Source of the DNA: Candidatus Eiseniibacteriota bacterium
GTDB taxonomy: Bacteria > JAFGKV01
Assembly: GCA_025453925.1 (NCBI GenBank)
Contig: JALOPK010000098.1
Span: 1 to 9,844 of the forward strand
Reading direction: 5' to 3'
DNA length: 9,844 nt
This document shows, piece by piece, positions 1-8,271 of the stretch. Numbering within the stretch: the stretch's first letter is position 1; each line of letters begins with the position of its first letter. The position numbers and the translations under genes were made by a program. The notes beneath the pieces were generated by a model, which saw only the letters and a program-made list of their open reading frames with translations, was not told where the DNA came from and searched no databases.

Positions 1-3000
1 TGAGGTACTTGCCGAGACGAACGTAGAGGTCGCGATCTTCGGATGAGAGAAGGTTGGGAGAGACCTCAAGCTCGTCCAGCCCGGTCTCCGCCCGCAGCAT
101 GCGGGCGATCTCGCCGGCCAGAAACTCCTCGACCGCGCCCGCGGCCTCCTTGGCAAACGCATCGCCCTGCCAGAGCGTGAGGATGTCCTCCGGCGTGAGG
201 TTGAAGAGCAGCATGGTTTTGATCTGCTCCTCGCTGTAGTCGGCATCATCGGCCGCGACCCGCAGAACGGGATCATCCACCCGGCCCGTCACGGTGAGGG
301 TGAGCGTGATGTCCGTGCCGTCCCGCTGTTCTGAACGGATCACGGTCGTGGCCGACACGTCCACCTCAGGTACGATGAGCGGCCCCCCCATGAACGAGAC
401 CTTTCCCTGCTGGAGGAGGAACTTCCGGCCGAGGTAGAGGTACGTCCCACGCAGCACCTGCAGATCGCCCTGCATCGAGATGACGCCATGTTCCTTTTCC
501 ACTGCAACCTGTCCCGCGACCTCCGCATTGAGAAACCGGTCCCTGACCCAGACCCCTCGATCGGCGATGATGGAGAGGAACCATTGATCGTCAAGGCCCG
601 CCTCGGTCGGCGCCACCGGCTCGATGGGAATTGAGGGCAAGTCGATCAGACCCTCAATAAGACGCACTTCACCATCCAGAGCGATCCCCATTCCCCGCTT
701 GGCGAGCGACAGGTCGGCATCGTAGATCCCGTAGATCCCTGGGACCAGCCGGAACTCCTGAAGCCGTCCGTCGATATCAAACGTGGCCGCATCCAGAACG
801 AGCCCGGGGAGTTCCAGCTTACCCTGCAGCCGGGCACTGCCCTTCCCCGAGCGGCCGGTGACTTCGTCGATGATGATGGTGTGGCCTTCCAGACGTGCAG
901 ACCCACGCACCGACTTGAACGTCGTGCGGATCGGCTTCACGATGACTTCCGTCGTGCCATCGACCTCGATGCTGCCAGAGAGCTCGGGTCGCTCGGTCGT
1001 TCCTTGGACCGAGATCCGGGCGGAAATGGTGCCACTGCGGGAGTCAAGAATAGGGCGGAGTCCCGCATTGAGGAGCTCGTCCGAGAGCACCAGGACTCTC
1101 CCCAAGGGGCTGCGATCGCTTTCGACCTCGGCATGGATTGCTCCAGTGGAGTCGAGCATTCCACTCCCCAGAACGCGGAGATCGTCTTGCGTGACTTCCA
1201 GCGAGTGCACCGTGATCCTCGAGGGGCTCCGCGAGAGTTGGAGATCGATATCGACCGGGAATCGGGCCATCGCAGGGAGTCGCTGCAGGCCCTTCACGCT
1301 TGCCCACGCCTGGGTAGTAGCGCCCGCCCGCACCGCACCGTAGCACCGTCCCGCGAAGGGGCCCGGGAATCCTCCGAGTCTGGCCACCGCATCCGCGGGG
1401 AAATGGCGGACGATGATCAGCCCATCGCTGACGGATGGTGTCAACAACAGCTCCATGGCCTCAAGGAGCCCTCCTCCTGAAGTGGCAACCCTCAGAGTGG
1501 GCACTCGGACCCCCTCCTCTCCACGTGTCACGGCGGCTCCCCCTAACATCGCCAGGGTCCACCGGTCGGAGAGGGCGTTGAGGTGCGTGAGGCGTCCCGC
1601 ACGGCCTGTCCATTCGCCGGCCGACGAGACCAGAACCCCACCCGGCCGAAGTGCCAGAAGGCTGGTCACCTTGATCCTGTCTGGATCAGCATCCACGTTG
1701 GCCCGGGCCCCAATCAGGAGCAGCGTGCCTTCCGTGCGCAGTGCCCCGAGACCTGCAGTGCCCGTCAGATGCCAGTTTCCATCCTTAGCGCTCAGACTCC
1801 CCAGGAACTGGCCAGTGGCCGCGGTCGCTCCACCCACTTCCATTTGGTACGCCTCCAGACCACCGCGCCAGCTGACATCCGGAAGGAATCCGATGAGATC
1901 GCCCCGCACATGAGCATGTCCCATCACGGGTTCTGCGATGAAGGGGGCCAGTGACGGCCGGAGGTTCACCCAGAGGTCGTGTCGGAGATGGATCGCGGAG
2001 GCTGACAGCCGGCCATCGATGGCGCCACGAAGCGAGCCGCGCTCGATGGTGACCTGGTCCAGCGTCACGTCGTCTCCTGCCCAGGTGAGGCGCGCATTCA
2101 CTCCGCCTCCCCACAATGTCCTCCACGTGAACTCGGCGTCGCGGAGCGTCACGCTGATCGATCGGGCATCACCCGAAAGACTTCCCCGAGCTTCCGCGGC
2201 GCCTGACACAAAGACGGTTCCGCCGGGATGCCCCGGCAGCGGGATGCCGACGGAGTCGGCTACGATGTTCGCCTCAGCGACCCATCCGTCCTCCTGCATC
2301 GAGAAACGCGCGGCGCCCGTGACACCGCCGTTACGGTGAAGCAGCCGGAGCCTCCGGGCGACGATGGTGCCCGACTGGAGCTGAAGGCTCGCCCCAAAAG
2401 CCTCCGCCTCCCACGAGCGCCAGCGGGGATTGCGCACGTCAATCCTCCCGCGCGCAGCGAGCCCCTGTCCGCTGGCCTCGATATCGGCGATGCCGCTCAG
2501 ATCGTCGATTCCGATGGCGAGGGCATCCGTCCATCTGGTGATGTCTACGGCTTGCGCGGCAATGTCCCACGTCCATCCCCCATCGGCCTCGGAAGCGGTG
2601 CCCGTCAGGACGCCGGCATCGGATGAAACCGACACTTGCGCGTCCCAGGACCCGTCGCCGAGCCGCCAGAGGCTTGCCTCGGCGTGGGCCTCGATCCCGC
2701 TGCCGACGACAAACCTCAGACTCCGTACTCGCACTGACGACTCTGCGGGAGAGAGTCGCGCCAGTCCCTCGAGGTGATTGACCGTCAGGGATCTCACACC
2801 CCAGGCGCCATAGACCATCAGAGATCCGTTCCGCAGGGTGATGTCAACCACCTCCACGTTCGGCATCGCGCTCTCCGATTCCACGGTGTCGCGGGAAGCG
2901 GGAAAGCCCGACGTGACGAGAACGCCGGTCCACCCATCCACGCTCACGGAGCTGAAGCGCAAGGTTCCACCGATGAGTTCACGCCAATCGGGACGAATCG

Positions 3001-3277
3001 TGAGACGCTTCGCATGGATAGACGAGCCCGCCGTCGGCCAACTCTCGACCGCCAATCCTTGGATATCGACTCCCATCGAGTAGCTAATTCGAATCGAGTC
3101 GTAAGTAACACCGGCGTGCAGGACGCCGGAAAGCCATCGTGCGGCGGCAAGATGCACCGACTCTCCATCCAAGAGAGCCAGGAGGGCAATGACCACGACG
3201 CCCATGATGCAGACCGCAAGGAGGACAGCCCGGGTCACGCGCCACGCCGCTCTAGCCAGATTCGACGTGTTGGTCAC
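1..3277 (-). CDS. tamB: TamB-like translocation/assembly module protein (DUF490), 3' end outside window
   Basis: A single minus-strand frame stays open from GTG 3277 to the left edge (about 1092 codons, no stop; I read the whole frame). The product starts with a short basic segment and one hydrophobic anchor (about residues 13-36), followed by a long beta-rich AsmA/TamB-like body. The end matches the TamB C-terminal (DUF490) domain: GDLQVLRGTYLYLGRKF near residues 938-954, then TLTVTGRVDDPVL, SEEQIKTMLLFN, and LGKYL at 1088-1092. In relatives only some tens of residues follow that motif, so little is missing. TamB spans the periplasm from the inner membrane, partners an Omp85 protein and is implicated in outer-membrane protein assembly and phospholipid transport. 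The Omp85 gene lies 29 bases upstream. GTG 3277 is chosen because GAGAAGAG lies 7 bases before it; an in-frame TTG at 3310, overlapping the upstream stop as TTGA, has no ribosome site. Family call secure; function inferred. Confidence 0.9.
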   Translation of the reverse strand, partial: MTNTSNLARAAWRVTRAVLLAVCIMGVVVIALLALLDGESVHLAAARWLSGVLHAGVTYDSIRISYSMGVDIQGLAVESWPTAGSSIHAKRLTIRPDWRELIGGTLRFSSVSVDGWTGVLVTSGFPASRDTVESESAMPNVEVVDITLRNGSLMVYGAWGVRSLTVNHLEGLARLSPAESSVRVRSLRFVVGSGIEAHAEASLWRLGDGSWDAQVSVSSDAGVLTGTASEADGGWTWDIAAQAVDITRWTDALAIGIDDLSGIADIEASGQGLAARGRIDVRNPRWRSWEAEAFGASLQLQSGTIVARRLRLLHRNGGVTGAARFSMQEDGWVAEANIVADSVGIPLPGHPGGTVFVSGAAEARGSLSGDARSISVTLRDAEFTWRTLWGGGVNARLTWAGDDVTLDQVTIERGSLRGAIDGRLSASAIHLRHDLWVNLRPSLAPFIAEPVMGHAHVRGDLIGFLPDVSWRGGLEAYQMEVGGATAATGQFLGSLSAKDGNWHLTGTAGLGALRTEGTLLLIGARANVDADPDRIKVTSLLALRPGGVLVSSAGEWTGRAGRLTHLNALSDRWTLAMLGGAAVTRGEEGVRVPTLRVATSGGGLLEAMELLLTPSVSDGLIIVRHFPADAVARLGGFPGPFAGRCYGAVRAGATTQAWASVKGLQRLPAMARFPVDIDLQLSRSPSRITVHSLEVTQDDLRVLGSGMLDSTGAIHAEVESDRSPLGRVLVLSDELLNAGLRPILDSRSGTISARISVQGTTERPELSGSIEVDGTTEVIVKPIRTTFKSVRGSARLEGHTIIIDEVTGRSGKGSARLQGKLELPGLVLDAATFDIDGRLQEFRLVPGIYGIYDADLSLAKRGMGIALDGEVRLIEGLIDLPSIPIEPVAPTEAGLDDQWFLSIIADRGVWVRDRFLNAEVAGQVAVEKEHGVISMQGDLQVLRGTYLYLGRKFLLQQGKVSFMGGPLIVPEVDVSATTVIRSEQRDGTDITLTLTVTGRVDDPVLRVAADDADYSEEQIKTMLLFNLTPEDILTLWQGDAFAKEAAGAVEEFLAGEIARMLRAETGLDELEVSPNLLSSEDRDLYVRLGKYL

Positions 3278-3306
3278 CGTTTCGCTCTTCTCATGATCCT
3301 GGCGGT

Positions 3307-5085
3307 TCAAAACGCGTGGCCGAGGGTGAAGTGGATTCTCCCGACCCGGCGATCCCGGATGGGCACGCCCCAGTCGAGCCGAACGGGGCCGATGACCGTC
3401 GAATACCGCACGCCGCAACCCAGTGTCGGTTCAAGGTCGGCAAGGCGGATCTGCCTGGCTCGCTCCCATACCTGGCCGCAGTCGGTAAACAGGGCCGCGC
3501 CCACGTACCCCCAGATGGGGACGCGCGCCTCCACGCTGAGCAGAACGATCGCCTCCCCGCCAAGCGGGTTGCCGGAGTTGTCGACAGGCCCCAATCCTTC
3601 CTCACCGAATCCCCTGACGGTGTTCGCGCCACCCGCGCGGAATCTCTCGGCTTCGGGGGCGGTCGGTGAGTCGTCAAGAGGGTGAATGACCCCCGTGCTC
3701 GCCCTCAGCGCCAGAATAACGCCCCTCGCCCGCTGGTAGACACTGACGTCAGCCACGGCCTTCCGAAAGGACCAGTCGCCTCCCAGGATTCCGCCGGCAT
3801 GCGCGGCCTGAAACCTGACGAGCTGACCGCCCGCAGGATCGGTGAACGACGTTCGCGTGTCGATGGACACAATCGCACTAAGGCTGTTGGTGATGGGGCG
3901 CCGGCTCTCTTCGAGTACGTACTCCGATGGATCGTCGCCCTCGATGTTCGTCTTGCGCCAGCGGTACCCATACCGGCAGAGAGCCGATGCTCGCTCTCGC
4001 CAGGATCGCCCGAGCTCGATACTCGTGCCGAATCCCTCAGACCTTGCGCTGGGGTCTGACCTCCAGCTGTAGTCAAGGGTCAGCCCCGCATCAAAGGGCA
4101 GTCCGACTACCCATGGATAGAAGAACGAACCCTCGGCCGTGTACTGCCGGCGATCTGTCACCCAGCCATGCTCGATGCCGAGACCGAGGCGGGTGCTGGC
4201 GGCAACGCCCCAGAGATCCTGATGCCCCACCGCAAGAGAAAGGGCGCTCCGGTCTGGCGAAACGTAGCCCACGCCCGACTCGACAAACCGGCTGGGAGCT
4301 TCCCGGAGGTGTATGAAGACCAGAAGCGTGTCTTCCCTACTCTCCATGCCCGGCACCAGGATGCGCACGCTGGAGAAAAGCCCGGTCGCCAGCAAGGAAC
4401 GCTGCGTGTCATAGACATCCTGGGGCCGAAACACCCGCCCGGGCGTCAAGCGGACCGCACGCATGGCCACGGAGGGCTTCAACTCTCTGAGGCCGTTCAC
4501 GTTGATCTCGCCGACCGTCGCGATGGGTCCATCTTCGACGGTGATCGAGAGCGCGGCATCATTGCCATCGATGGCAATGGCCGATGCTGCAGTGGCGTGC
4601 ACATTGCCCTCAGCGGCCAGTGCAGCCCGGATCCTCCCCTTGCCAAGTTCCAGACGGGTCTTGTCCATCCGGGAGCCGGGAGGGAGATCAAGAAGCTCCA
4701 CGAGTTTGGGAGCACGGACTGCCCAGGATCCCCTCACCGAAAGGCTCCGGATGGTCAGCTCGGGGCCTGGATCGATTGAATAGAAGAGTCGTATCCCGGT
4801 TCGCTCGATGTAGGCCTCAACGGTGTCCAGACGGGCACGATGGAAGCCTCGAGAGTGGTAGAAGGCCAGGATCCTGTCTTTATCCTTGGTCCACTCGTAG
4901 TGGTCGAACACCTCGCCTGGGACCATGACCAGCATTGCCTCCCGGGCAACATCTGCGTTGCGTAGCACACCCTGGTCAGCGATGTCGAGCTGGTGGACGA
5001 GATGCTCTGCGGGGAACCGTATGGGGTCGCGGGACAGGACGCCGCACGAGAGGAGGGGAACTAGTATGATGAACAACCGCTTCAC
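3307..5085 (-). CDS. Omp85-family outer-membrane protein, TamA/TamL type
   Basis: 592 residues from a GTG start. The N-terminus has a short signal peptide (K2 R3, hydrophobic 4-12) ending in LLSC with Cys14, a plausible lipobox. About three POTRA-like repeats follow (roughly 30-107, 110-185, 189-262; the third contains GEINVNGL and TGLFSSVRI), then a 16-strand-type barrel (about 270-592). The barrel carries the Omp85 loop-6 signature RFRAGGANTVRGF (VRGF at 490-493), the late-strand motif IGPVRLDWGVP and a terminal Phe (GHAF), the usual outer-membrane insertion signal. Length and the following TamB gene point to TamA or its lipidated counterpart TamL rather than BamA, which normally has five POTRAs. 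The start overlaps the stop of the upstream CNNM gene by four bases (GTGA), with a strong ribosome site just before it. The role is as the outer-membrane partner of TamB; substrates are unknown. Confidence 0.88.
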   Translation of the reverse strand: MKRLFIILVPLLSCGVLSRDPIRFPAEHLVHQLDIADQGVLRNADVAREAMLVMVPGEVFDHYEWTKDKDRILAFYHSRGFHRARLDTVEAYIERTGIRLFYSIDPGPELTIRSLSVRGSWAVRAPKLVELLDLPPGSRMDKTRLELGKGRIRAALAAEGNVHATAASAIAIDGNDAALSITVEDGPIATVGEINVNGLRELKPSVAMRAVRLTPGRVFRPQDVYDTQRSLLATGLFSSVRILVPGMESREDTLLVFIHLREAPSRFVESGVGYVSPDRSALSLAVGHQDLWGVAASTRLGLGIEHGWVTDRRQYTAEGSFFYPWVVGLPFDAGLTLDYSWRSDPSARSEGFGTSIELGRSWRERASALCRYGYRWRKTNIEGDDPSEYVLEESRRPITNSLSAIVSIDTRTSFTDPAGGQLVRFQAAHAGGILGGDWSFRKAVADVSVYQRARGVILALRASTGVIHPLDDSPTAPEAERFRAGGANTVRGFGEEGLGPVDNSGNPLGGEAIVLLSVEARVPIWGYVGAALFTDCGQVWERARQIRLADLEPTLGCGVRYSTVIGPVRLDWGVPIRDRRVGRIHFTLGHAF

Positions 5086-6035
5086 GCCGGTGTCTCCTCC
5101 AGACCCTGAGTGAGGTGGCGCATGACATCCTCCAGAGTGATCAGCCCGACCTGAGCACGTTCATGGACCACGCATGCCACATGCTCGGCGGCATCCCGCA
5201 TCACATCGAGAATCTCCTCCAGGCTGGCGTCCTGGTCCACCTCTGGAAGCCGCGATGCAAGCTCCGACAAGCTGGCCTGGCTTCCGATCTCCAGCAGGTC
5301 GAACACATGAACGAACCCGATCCATCGCCCGGACCGCTCGAGAGGATAGTGGGCAACTCCCGCAGCCCGGACCACGGGGAGTGCGCGGGCCAATGTGAAG
5401 TCCGCAGGAAGGGTCACCACCCGTTCCCGGGGTATCATGACATCTCCCGCCACGCGGCGGGCGGTCGCGATCCCTCGCTCCAGGAGGCGGCTGATCGTGT
5501 GCGAAAGCCGAACGCTGCTCACGCCGGGCCGGGTCAAGAGCACGAGTTCCTCCCGGGAAGACGGTAGGGCTGATCGGCCGGCGGTACGACTCAGCAGCCT
5601 CGCCGGCGCGCCGACAACTACTGCGAAGGGACGCAGGAGCGTGCGAAGCGCCTCCAATGGTCCGCCCATGGGAATGCAAACCGCCCGGGCGTGGGTGAGA
5701 AAGTAACTCTTGGGTATGATCTCGCTCAACAAGAGAAAGACCGGAGTGAGGATCCCAGTGGCAAGCATCTCGCCGCTCTCTGGGAAGAACTCATTCGCCA
5801 GACGGGTCGCCGCAACAGTTCCGCCGATCACCGCGAGATTTGTGCCCACGAGCAGGGTCGTGAGGTAAGGCTCGGGGTGGTGAAGGGCTCGCTCCATCCG
5901 GAGCGCCCCCGGAAGACCCTTCCGGGCGAGGTGGCGAACCTTCAGGCGCGGACACGCGAGGAAGGCGGATTCCATGCCGCTGAAGAGGCCGGCGGCAACA
6001 ATGCTGGCAATGACAAGGAACCCCAGCAGGATCAT
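5082..6035 (-). CDS. CNNM/CBS-domain membrane protein lacking the CorC_HlyC domain
   Basis: 317 residues from ATG 6035. The N-terminal CNNM (DUF21) transmembrane domain covers about residues 1-150, with hydrophobic segments near 1-19, 58-80 and 92-115. It has the family motifs FSGMESAFLA (18-27) and SEIIPKS (104-110; the common form is GEIxPK). A cytoplasmic CBS pair follows (about 195-249 and 259-309), after which the protein ends at once, so the C-terminal CorC_HlyC domain of many relatives is absent. CNNM/CorB/CorC proteins are dimeric and are associated with Mg2+ or Co2+ transport, with CBS domains sensing nucleotide. ATG 6035 overlaps the upstream stop as ATGA and is preferred; an in-frame ATG at 6059 would add 8 residues but has no ribosome site. 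The gene sits between its longer paralogue and the Omp85 gene, overlapping both by four bases. The ion carried is not readable from the sequence. Confidence 0.87.
   Translation of the reverse strand: MILLGFLVIASIVAAGLFSGMESAFLACPRLKVRHLARKGLPGALRMERALHHPEPYLTTLLVGTNLAVIGGTVAATRLANEFFPESGEMLATGILTPVFLLLSEIIPKSYFLTHARAVCIPMGGPLEALRTLLRPFAVVVGAPARLLSRTAGRSALPSSREELVLLTRPGVSSVRLSHTISRLLERGIATARRVAGDVMIPRERVVTLPADFTLARALPVVRAAGVAHYPLERSGRWIGFVHVFDLLEIGSQASLSELASRLPEVDQDASLEEILDVMRDAAEHVACVVHERAQVGLITLEDVMRHLTQGLEETPA
5093..5100 (-). promoter_or_regulatory. Ribosome binding site of the Omp85 gene
   Basis: On the minus strand GGAGGAGA precedes GTG 5085 by 7 bases (10 from the GGAGG core). It lies inside the last codons of the upstream CNNM gene. 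This supports the GTG start and direct reinitiation after the GTGA overlap. Confidence 0.7.
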
Positions 6036-7294
6036 CCGGACACCGGGCTCTCCGTGCATCGTACGCAGAGTTCGATGATTCTCCGTTGGTCTGCGCGGAC
6101 AATGCGCGCGCGGAGCCCCTCCGGCAACTGTACAAGTTCGCCGGCGGCCGGGATTCGGCCGAGGACATGGGTGATACGGCCGCCGATGGTCTCGACCAGC
6201 GGATCCTCGACTCGGATACCCAGCGCTCTCTCTATCCCATCCACGGGGAAGTTGCCCGGGAGAATCCAGTCGCCATCACCTCCCAGCACCATCGCGGGCG
6301 ATGCCGGATCGTGGCGATCAGGAACTGGCCCGAACACCTCGTCCACGACATCCTGGATCGTCACCAGGCCGGCCACTGAGCCGAACTCATCAAGGACAAC
6401 CGCAATGTCTTCACCTTCGGCTCTGAACCGACGGAGCAGTCGGTCGAGCGTCAAGTTCTCGGGCACGAATAGCGCATCGCGAGCGAAGTGGCGCGCCGTG
6501 AACGAACGGTCAGCGGCATGGGAGCCGACCAGGTCGTGGACGCGTAACATCCCGATGATCGTGTCCACCGAGCCGGCGAAAACCGGGAGTCGGGCCCTGC
6601 GGAGCCGGCGCGCGATGAGCGGCAGGTCCGCGACCGGTGTATCAGCAGCGATGCCTCGGATGAGTACGCGAGGCGTCATGACCTCCTTGACCCGGGCTTC
6701 TTCGAGGTCGAGTAGTGCAAGTAGCAGGTCGGATTCGGAGGGATGAATGCTACCCGCCTCGGCAGCCTCTTCGACGGCGGTATGCAGTTCCGCGCGCTCC
6801 AGCGGCATCCGCTGTTGTTCCGCATGCCATCCCGAAGTGATGGGAGCGACCAGCCGCATGAGGATCAGACGAACCGGGGCGAGAAGAAAGCAGAGGGGGT
6901 GAAGAACCCTTCCGGCGAGCAACGACACCGGTTCGCAGTGCTGCACCGCCAGGACCTTGGGTGTGATCTCTCCCGCGACCAGGACTACGGTGGTCATGCC
7001 GATCCATGCGACCCACGACCCTGTCTTCTGGCCGAGGGCCGCCACGAGCAACTCCGTCGCGCGGCTTGTAGCGAGGAGGTTCACGAGCAGATTGCAGAGA
7101 AGAATGGTGATCAACAGCGCCTGGGGTTCTCTCACCAGCCTTGTGACCGCCCTGTGGGCTCCCGAGCGCCCCTCCTGGAACCTCTGCACCACGGCGGTGG
7201 GGAGGGAGAACAGGGCAGCCTCGGAGCCCGAGAAGAAGGCCGAGAGCGCGAGGAGCCCCACCACAAACACCACCTGGCCGAGAATCGGGTCCAC
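6032..7294 (-). CDS. HlyC/CorC-family protein: CNNM, CBS pair and CorC_HlyC domains
   Basis: About 420 residues. The CNNM transmembrane domain (about 8-155) shows FFSGSEAALFS near the start and GEITPKVLAV near residue 108. A CBS pair follows (about 202-255, beginning VKEVMTPRV, and 271-326, with VVLDEFGSVAGLVTIQD), then a CorC_HlyC domain (about 333-412, with WILPGNFPVD and GGRITHVLGRIP). This is the complete architecture of bacterial Mg2+/Co2+ transport-associated CorC/YtfL/YhdP-type proteins (B. subtilis naming for the last). The older label 'hemolysin' should not be read as toxin activity. Start choice: AAGGGAG (7305-7311) lies 10 bases before GTG 7294 but only 1 base before GTG 7303, so 7294 is preferred; using 7303 adds three residues. 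The stop overlaps the next gene's ATG (ATGA). It is the first confident gene of the minus-strand block, so the operon promoter should lie upstream of 7300. None was recognised. Confidence 0.9.
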   Translation of the reverse strand: MDPILGQVVFVVGLLALSAFFSGSEAALFSLPTAVVQRFQEGRSGAHRAVTRLVREPQALLITILLCNLLVNLLATSRATELLVAALGQKTGSWVAWIGMTTVVLVAGEITPKVLAVQHCEPVSLLAGRVLHPLCFLLAPVRLILMRLVAPITSGWHAEQQRMPLERAELHTAVEEAAEAGSIHPSESDLLLALLDLEEARVKEVMTPRVLIRGIAADTPVADLPLIARRLRRARLPVFAGSVDTIIGMLRVHDLVGSHAADRSFTARHFARDALFVPENLTLDRLLRRFRAEGEDIAVVLDEFGSVAGLVTIQDVVDEVFGPVPDRHDPASPAMVLGGDGDWILPGNFPVDGIERALGIRVEDPLVETIGGRITHVLGRIPAAGELVQLPEGLRARIVRADQRRIIELCVRCTESPVSG

Positions 7295-7299
7295 GGATC

Positions 7300-7605
7300 T
7301 CACACTCCCTTGGTGATAGCATGGGGGATGTGGCGGACTGCCTCGTGGTCACTACGCGACGGTGGAACGTCCACCGGGATCACCGCCCCCGTTCTATGCG
7401 GCCCGATGATCCCGGCACATGCCGCCTCCTCCGGCCGTCCGAAATGCGCGCCGCTCCGGCCTCTGATTGCCCGAGCTGTGAACTCCTGAGATCCGAGGCA
7501 GGCATGTTCCGAGATCATTGGCTCCCTGTATCCGATGAAGGCCGTTCCCGGTTGCTGTCTGAGCCGCTGCATCGGCAGCACCAACGGGAGCGAAGACAGG
7601 GGCAA
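7300..7605 (-). CDS. Small ORF of doubtful reality, overlapping the CorC-family gene
   Basis: A 101-codon frame from TTG 7605, or 72 codons from an internal ATG that has AGGGAG three bases before it. I recognise no family, membrane segment or signal peptide. In favour: its stop overlaps the alternative GTG 7303 of the next gene as GTGA, mirroring the other junctions of this operon, and its third codon positions are clearly GC-enriched. Against: no good ribosome site at the TTG, odd composition, and a competing open frame on the opposite strand over nearly the same interval. It could be a leader gene, the relic 3' end of a lost gene, or chance. Confidence 0.25.
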   Translation of the reverse strand: MPLSSLPLVLPMQRLRQQPGTAFIGYREPMISEHACLGSQEFTARAIRGRSGAHFGRPEEAACAGIIGPHRTGAVIPVDVPPSRSDHEAVRHIPHAITKGV

Positions 7606-7898
7606 GAAACAGCGACGGCGCGCTGATCGCCAGCCATCCTCAATTCGAGGTCCCTCCAGTCGCAGGTGCTTCGGGCAGGGATCGTGGCGGTTTCCGCGAT
7701 GCTCGTCCTCGCGCCGGGGAGCCGGCTCTCGGCGACCATCGTAGCGATTAGAATCAACGGGTCGTGTAGACGGAGGCCCTGGGAGGCGACGCGGTGGCCG
7801 GAATCAAAGAGGGTCGCCAGAATCGCGGGCCGATCGTGATCCGCCGCCGTGCGGCCTCCGCCCTCCACCTGGAGGACTTGCGCTGCAAGCCACATCGC

Positions 7899-7922
7899 CA
7901 CATACTGCCATAGCACATACTG
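7899..7922. repeat. Direct repeat of CACATACTG
   Basis: CACATACTG occurs at 7899-7907 and again at 7914-7922, a 15-base period. Two close copies of a 9-mer between divergent transcripts could be a regulator half-site pair, but nothing else supports that. Confidence 0.4.
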
Positions 7923-8271
7923 ATCACCGCTGTGTGCGGCAGCGCGATCCCTCGTCGGCGAGTGTGGGTGCATTGTCATGACCGGGCACGAAATCGCGGC
8001 CCTGTTCGCCTGACCCTTATGAGCATCTGGGCATGACACCCCTCGGACGGATGCCGCTCTGCTATGCGCCCACGGCCACGTGGGTTCCGTGCGGGGGACT
8101 GGCGCCTGGTGATGGCGGCATCTACCATGCGGTGATGGTTTCAAGCCATGGAAACTGAGTCTCGGCCATCGTTCGGTGGCGATCCGCGGCGCAGGCGCAA
8201 CCCAGTGGGGGCGTCTCCTGCTCCTGAGGAGTTCCTCACATCCGGCGCCGGCGAAACGGCCGCGAACAAGA

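Noticed and set aside
881-1480. Plus-strand open frame of 199 codons within tamB
   Set aside because: It is codon-aligned with the minus-strand TamB frame and so is expected to stay open by bias alone; composition is unlike a real protein.
2774-3685. Plus-strand open frame of 303 codons across the TamB/Omp85 junction
   Set aside because: It runs antisense over two real genes, with His/Arg/Ser-rich composition and no domain.
5691-6746. Plus-strand open frame of 351 codons opposite the CNNM genes
   Set aside because: It is antisense to two well-recognised genes, is dominated by Ser, Arg and Thr, has no family resemblance, and is explained by the codon bias of the minus-strand genes.
6743-7489. 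Plus-strand open frame of 248 codons opposite the CorC-family gene
   Set aside because: It is a shadow of the minus-strand gene, rich in Glu, Gln, His and Arg with no motif, and crosses the operon head.
7515-8144. Minus-strand open frame of 209 codons in the intergenic region
   Set aside because: It has many Cys, His, Arg and Ser residues, no recognisable motif or ribosome site, and overlaps the small ORF at 7300-7605 by about 90 bases. It cannot be excluded as a relic, but there is no support for calling it.
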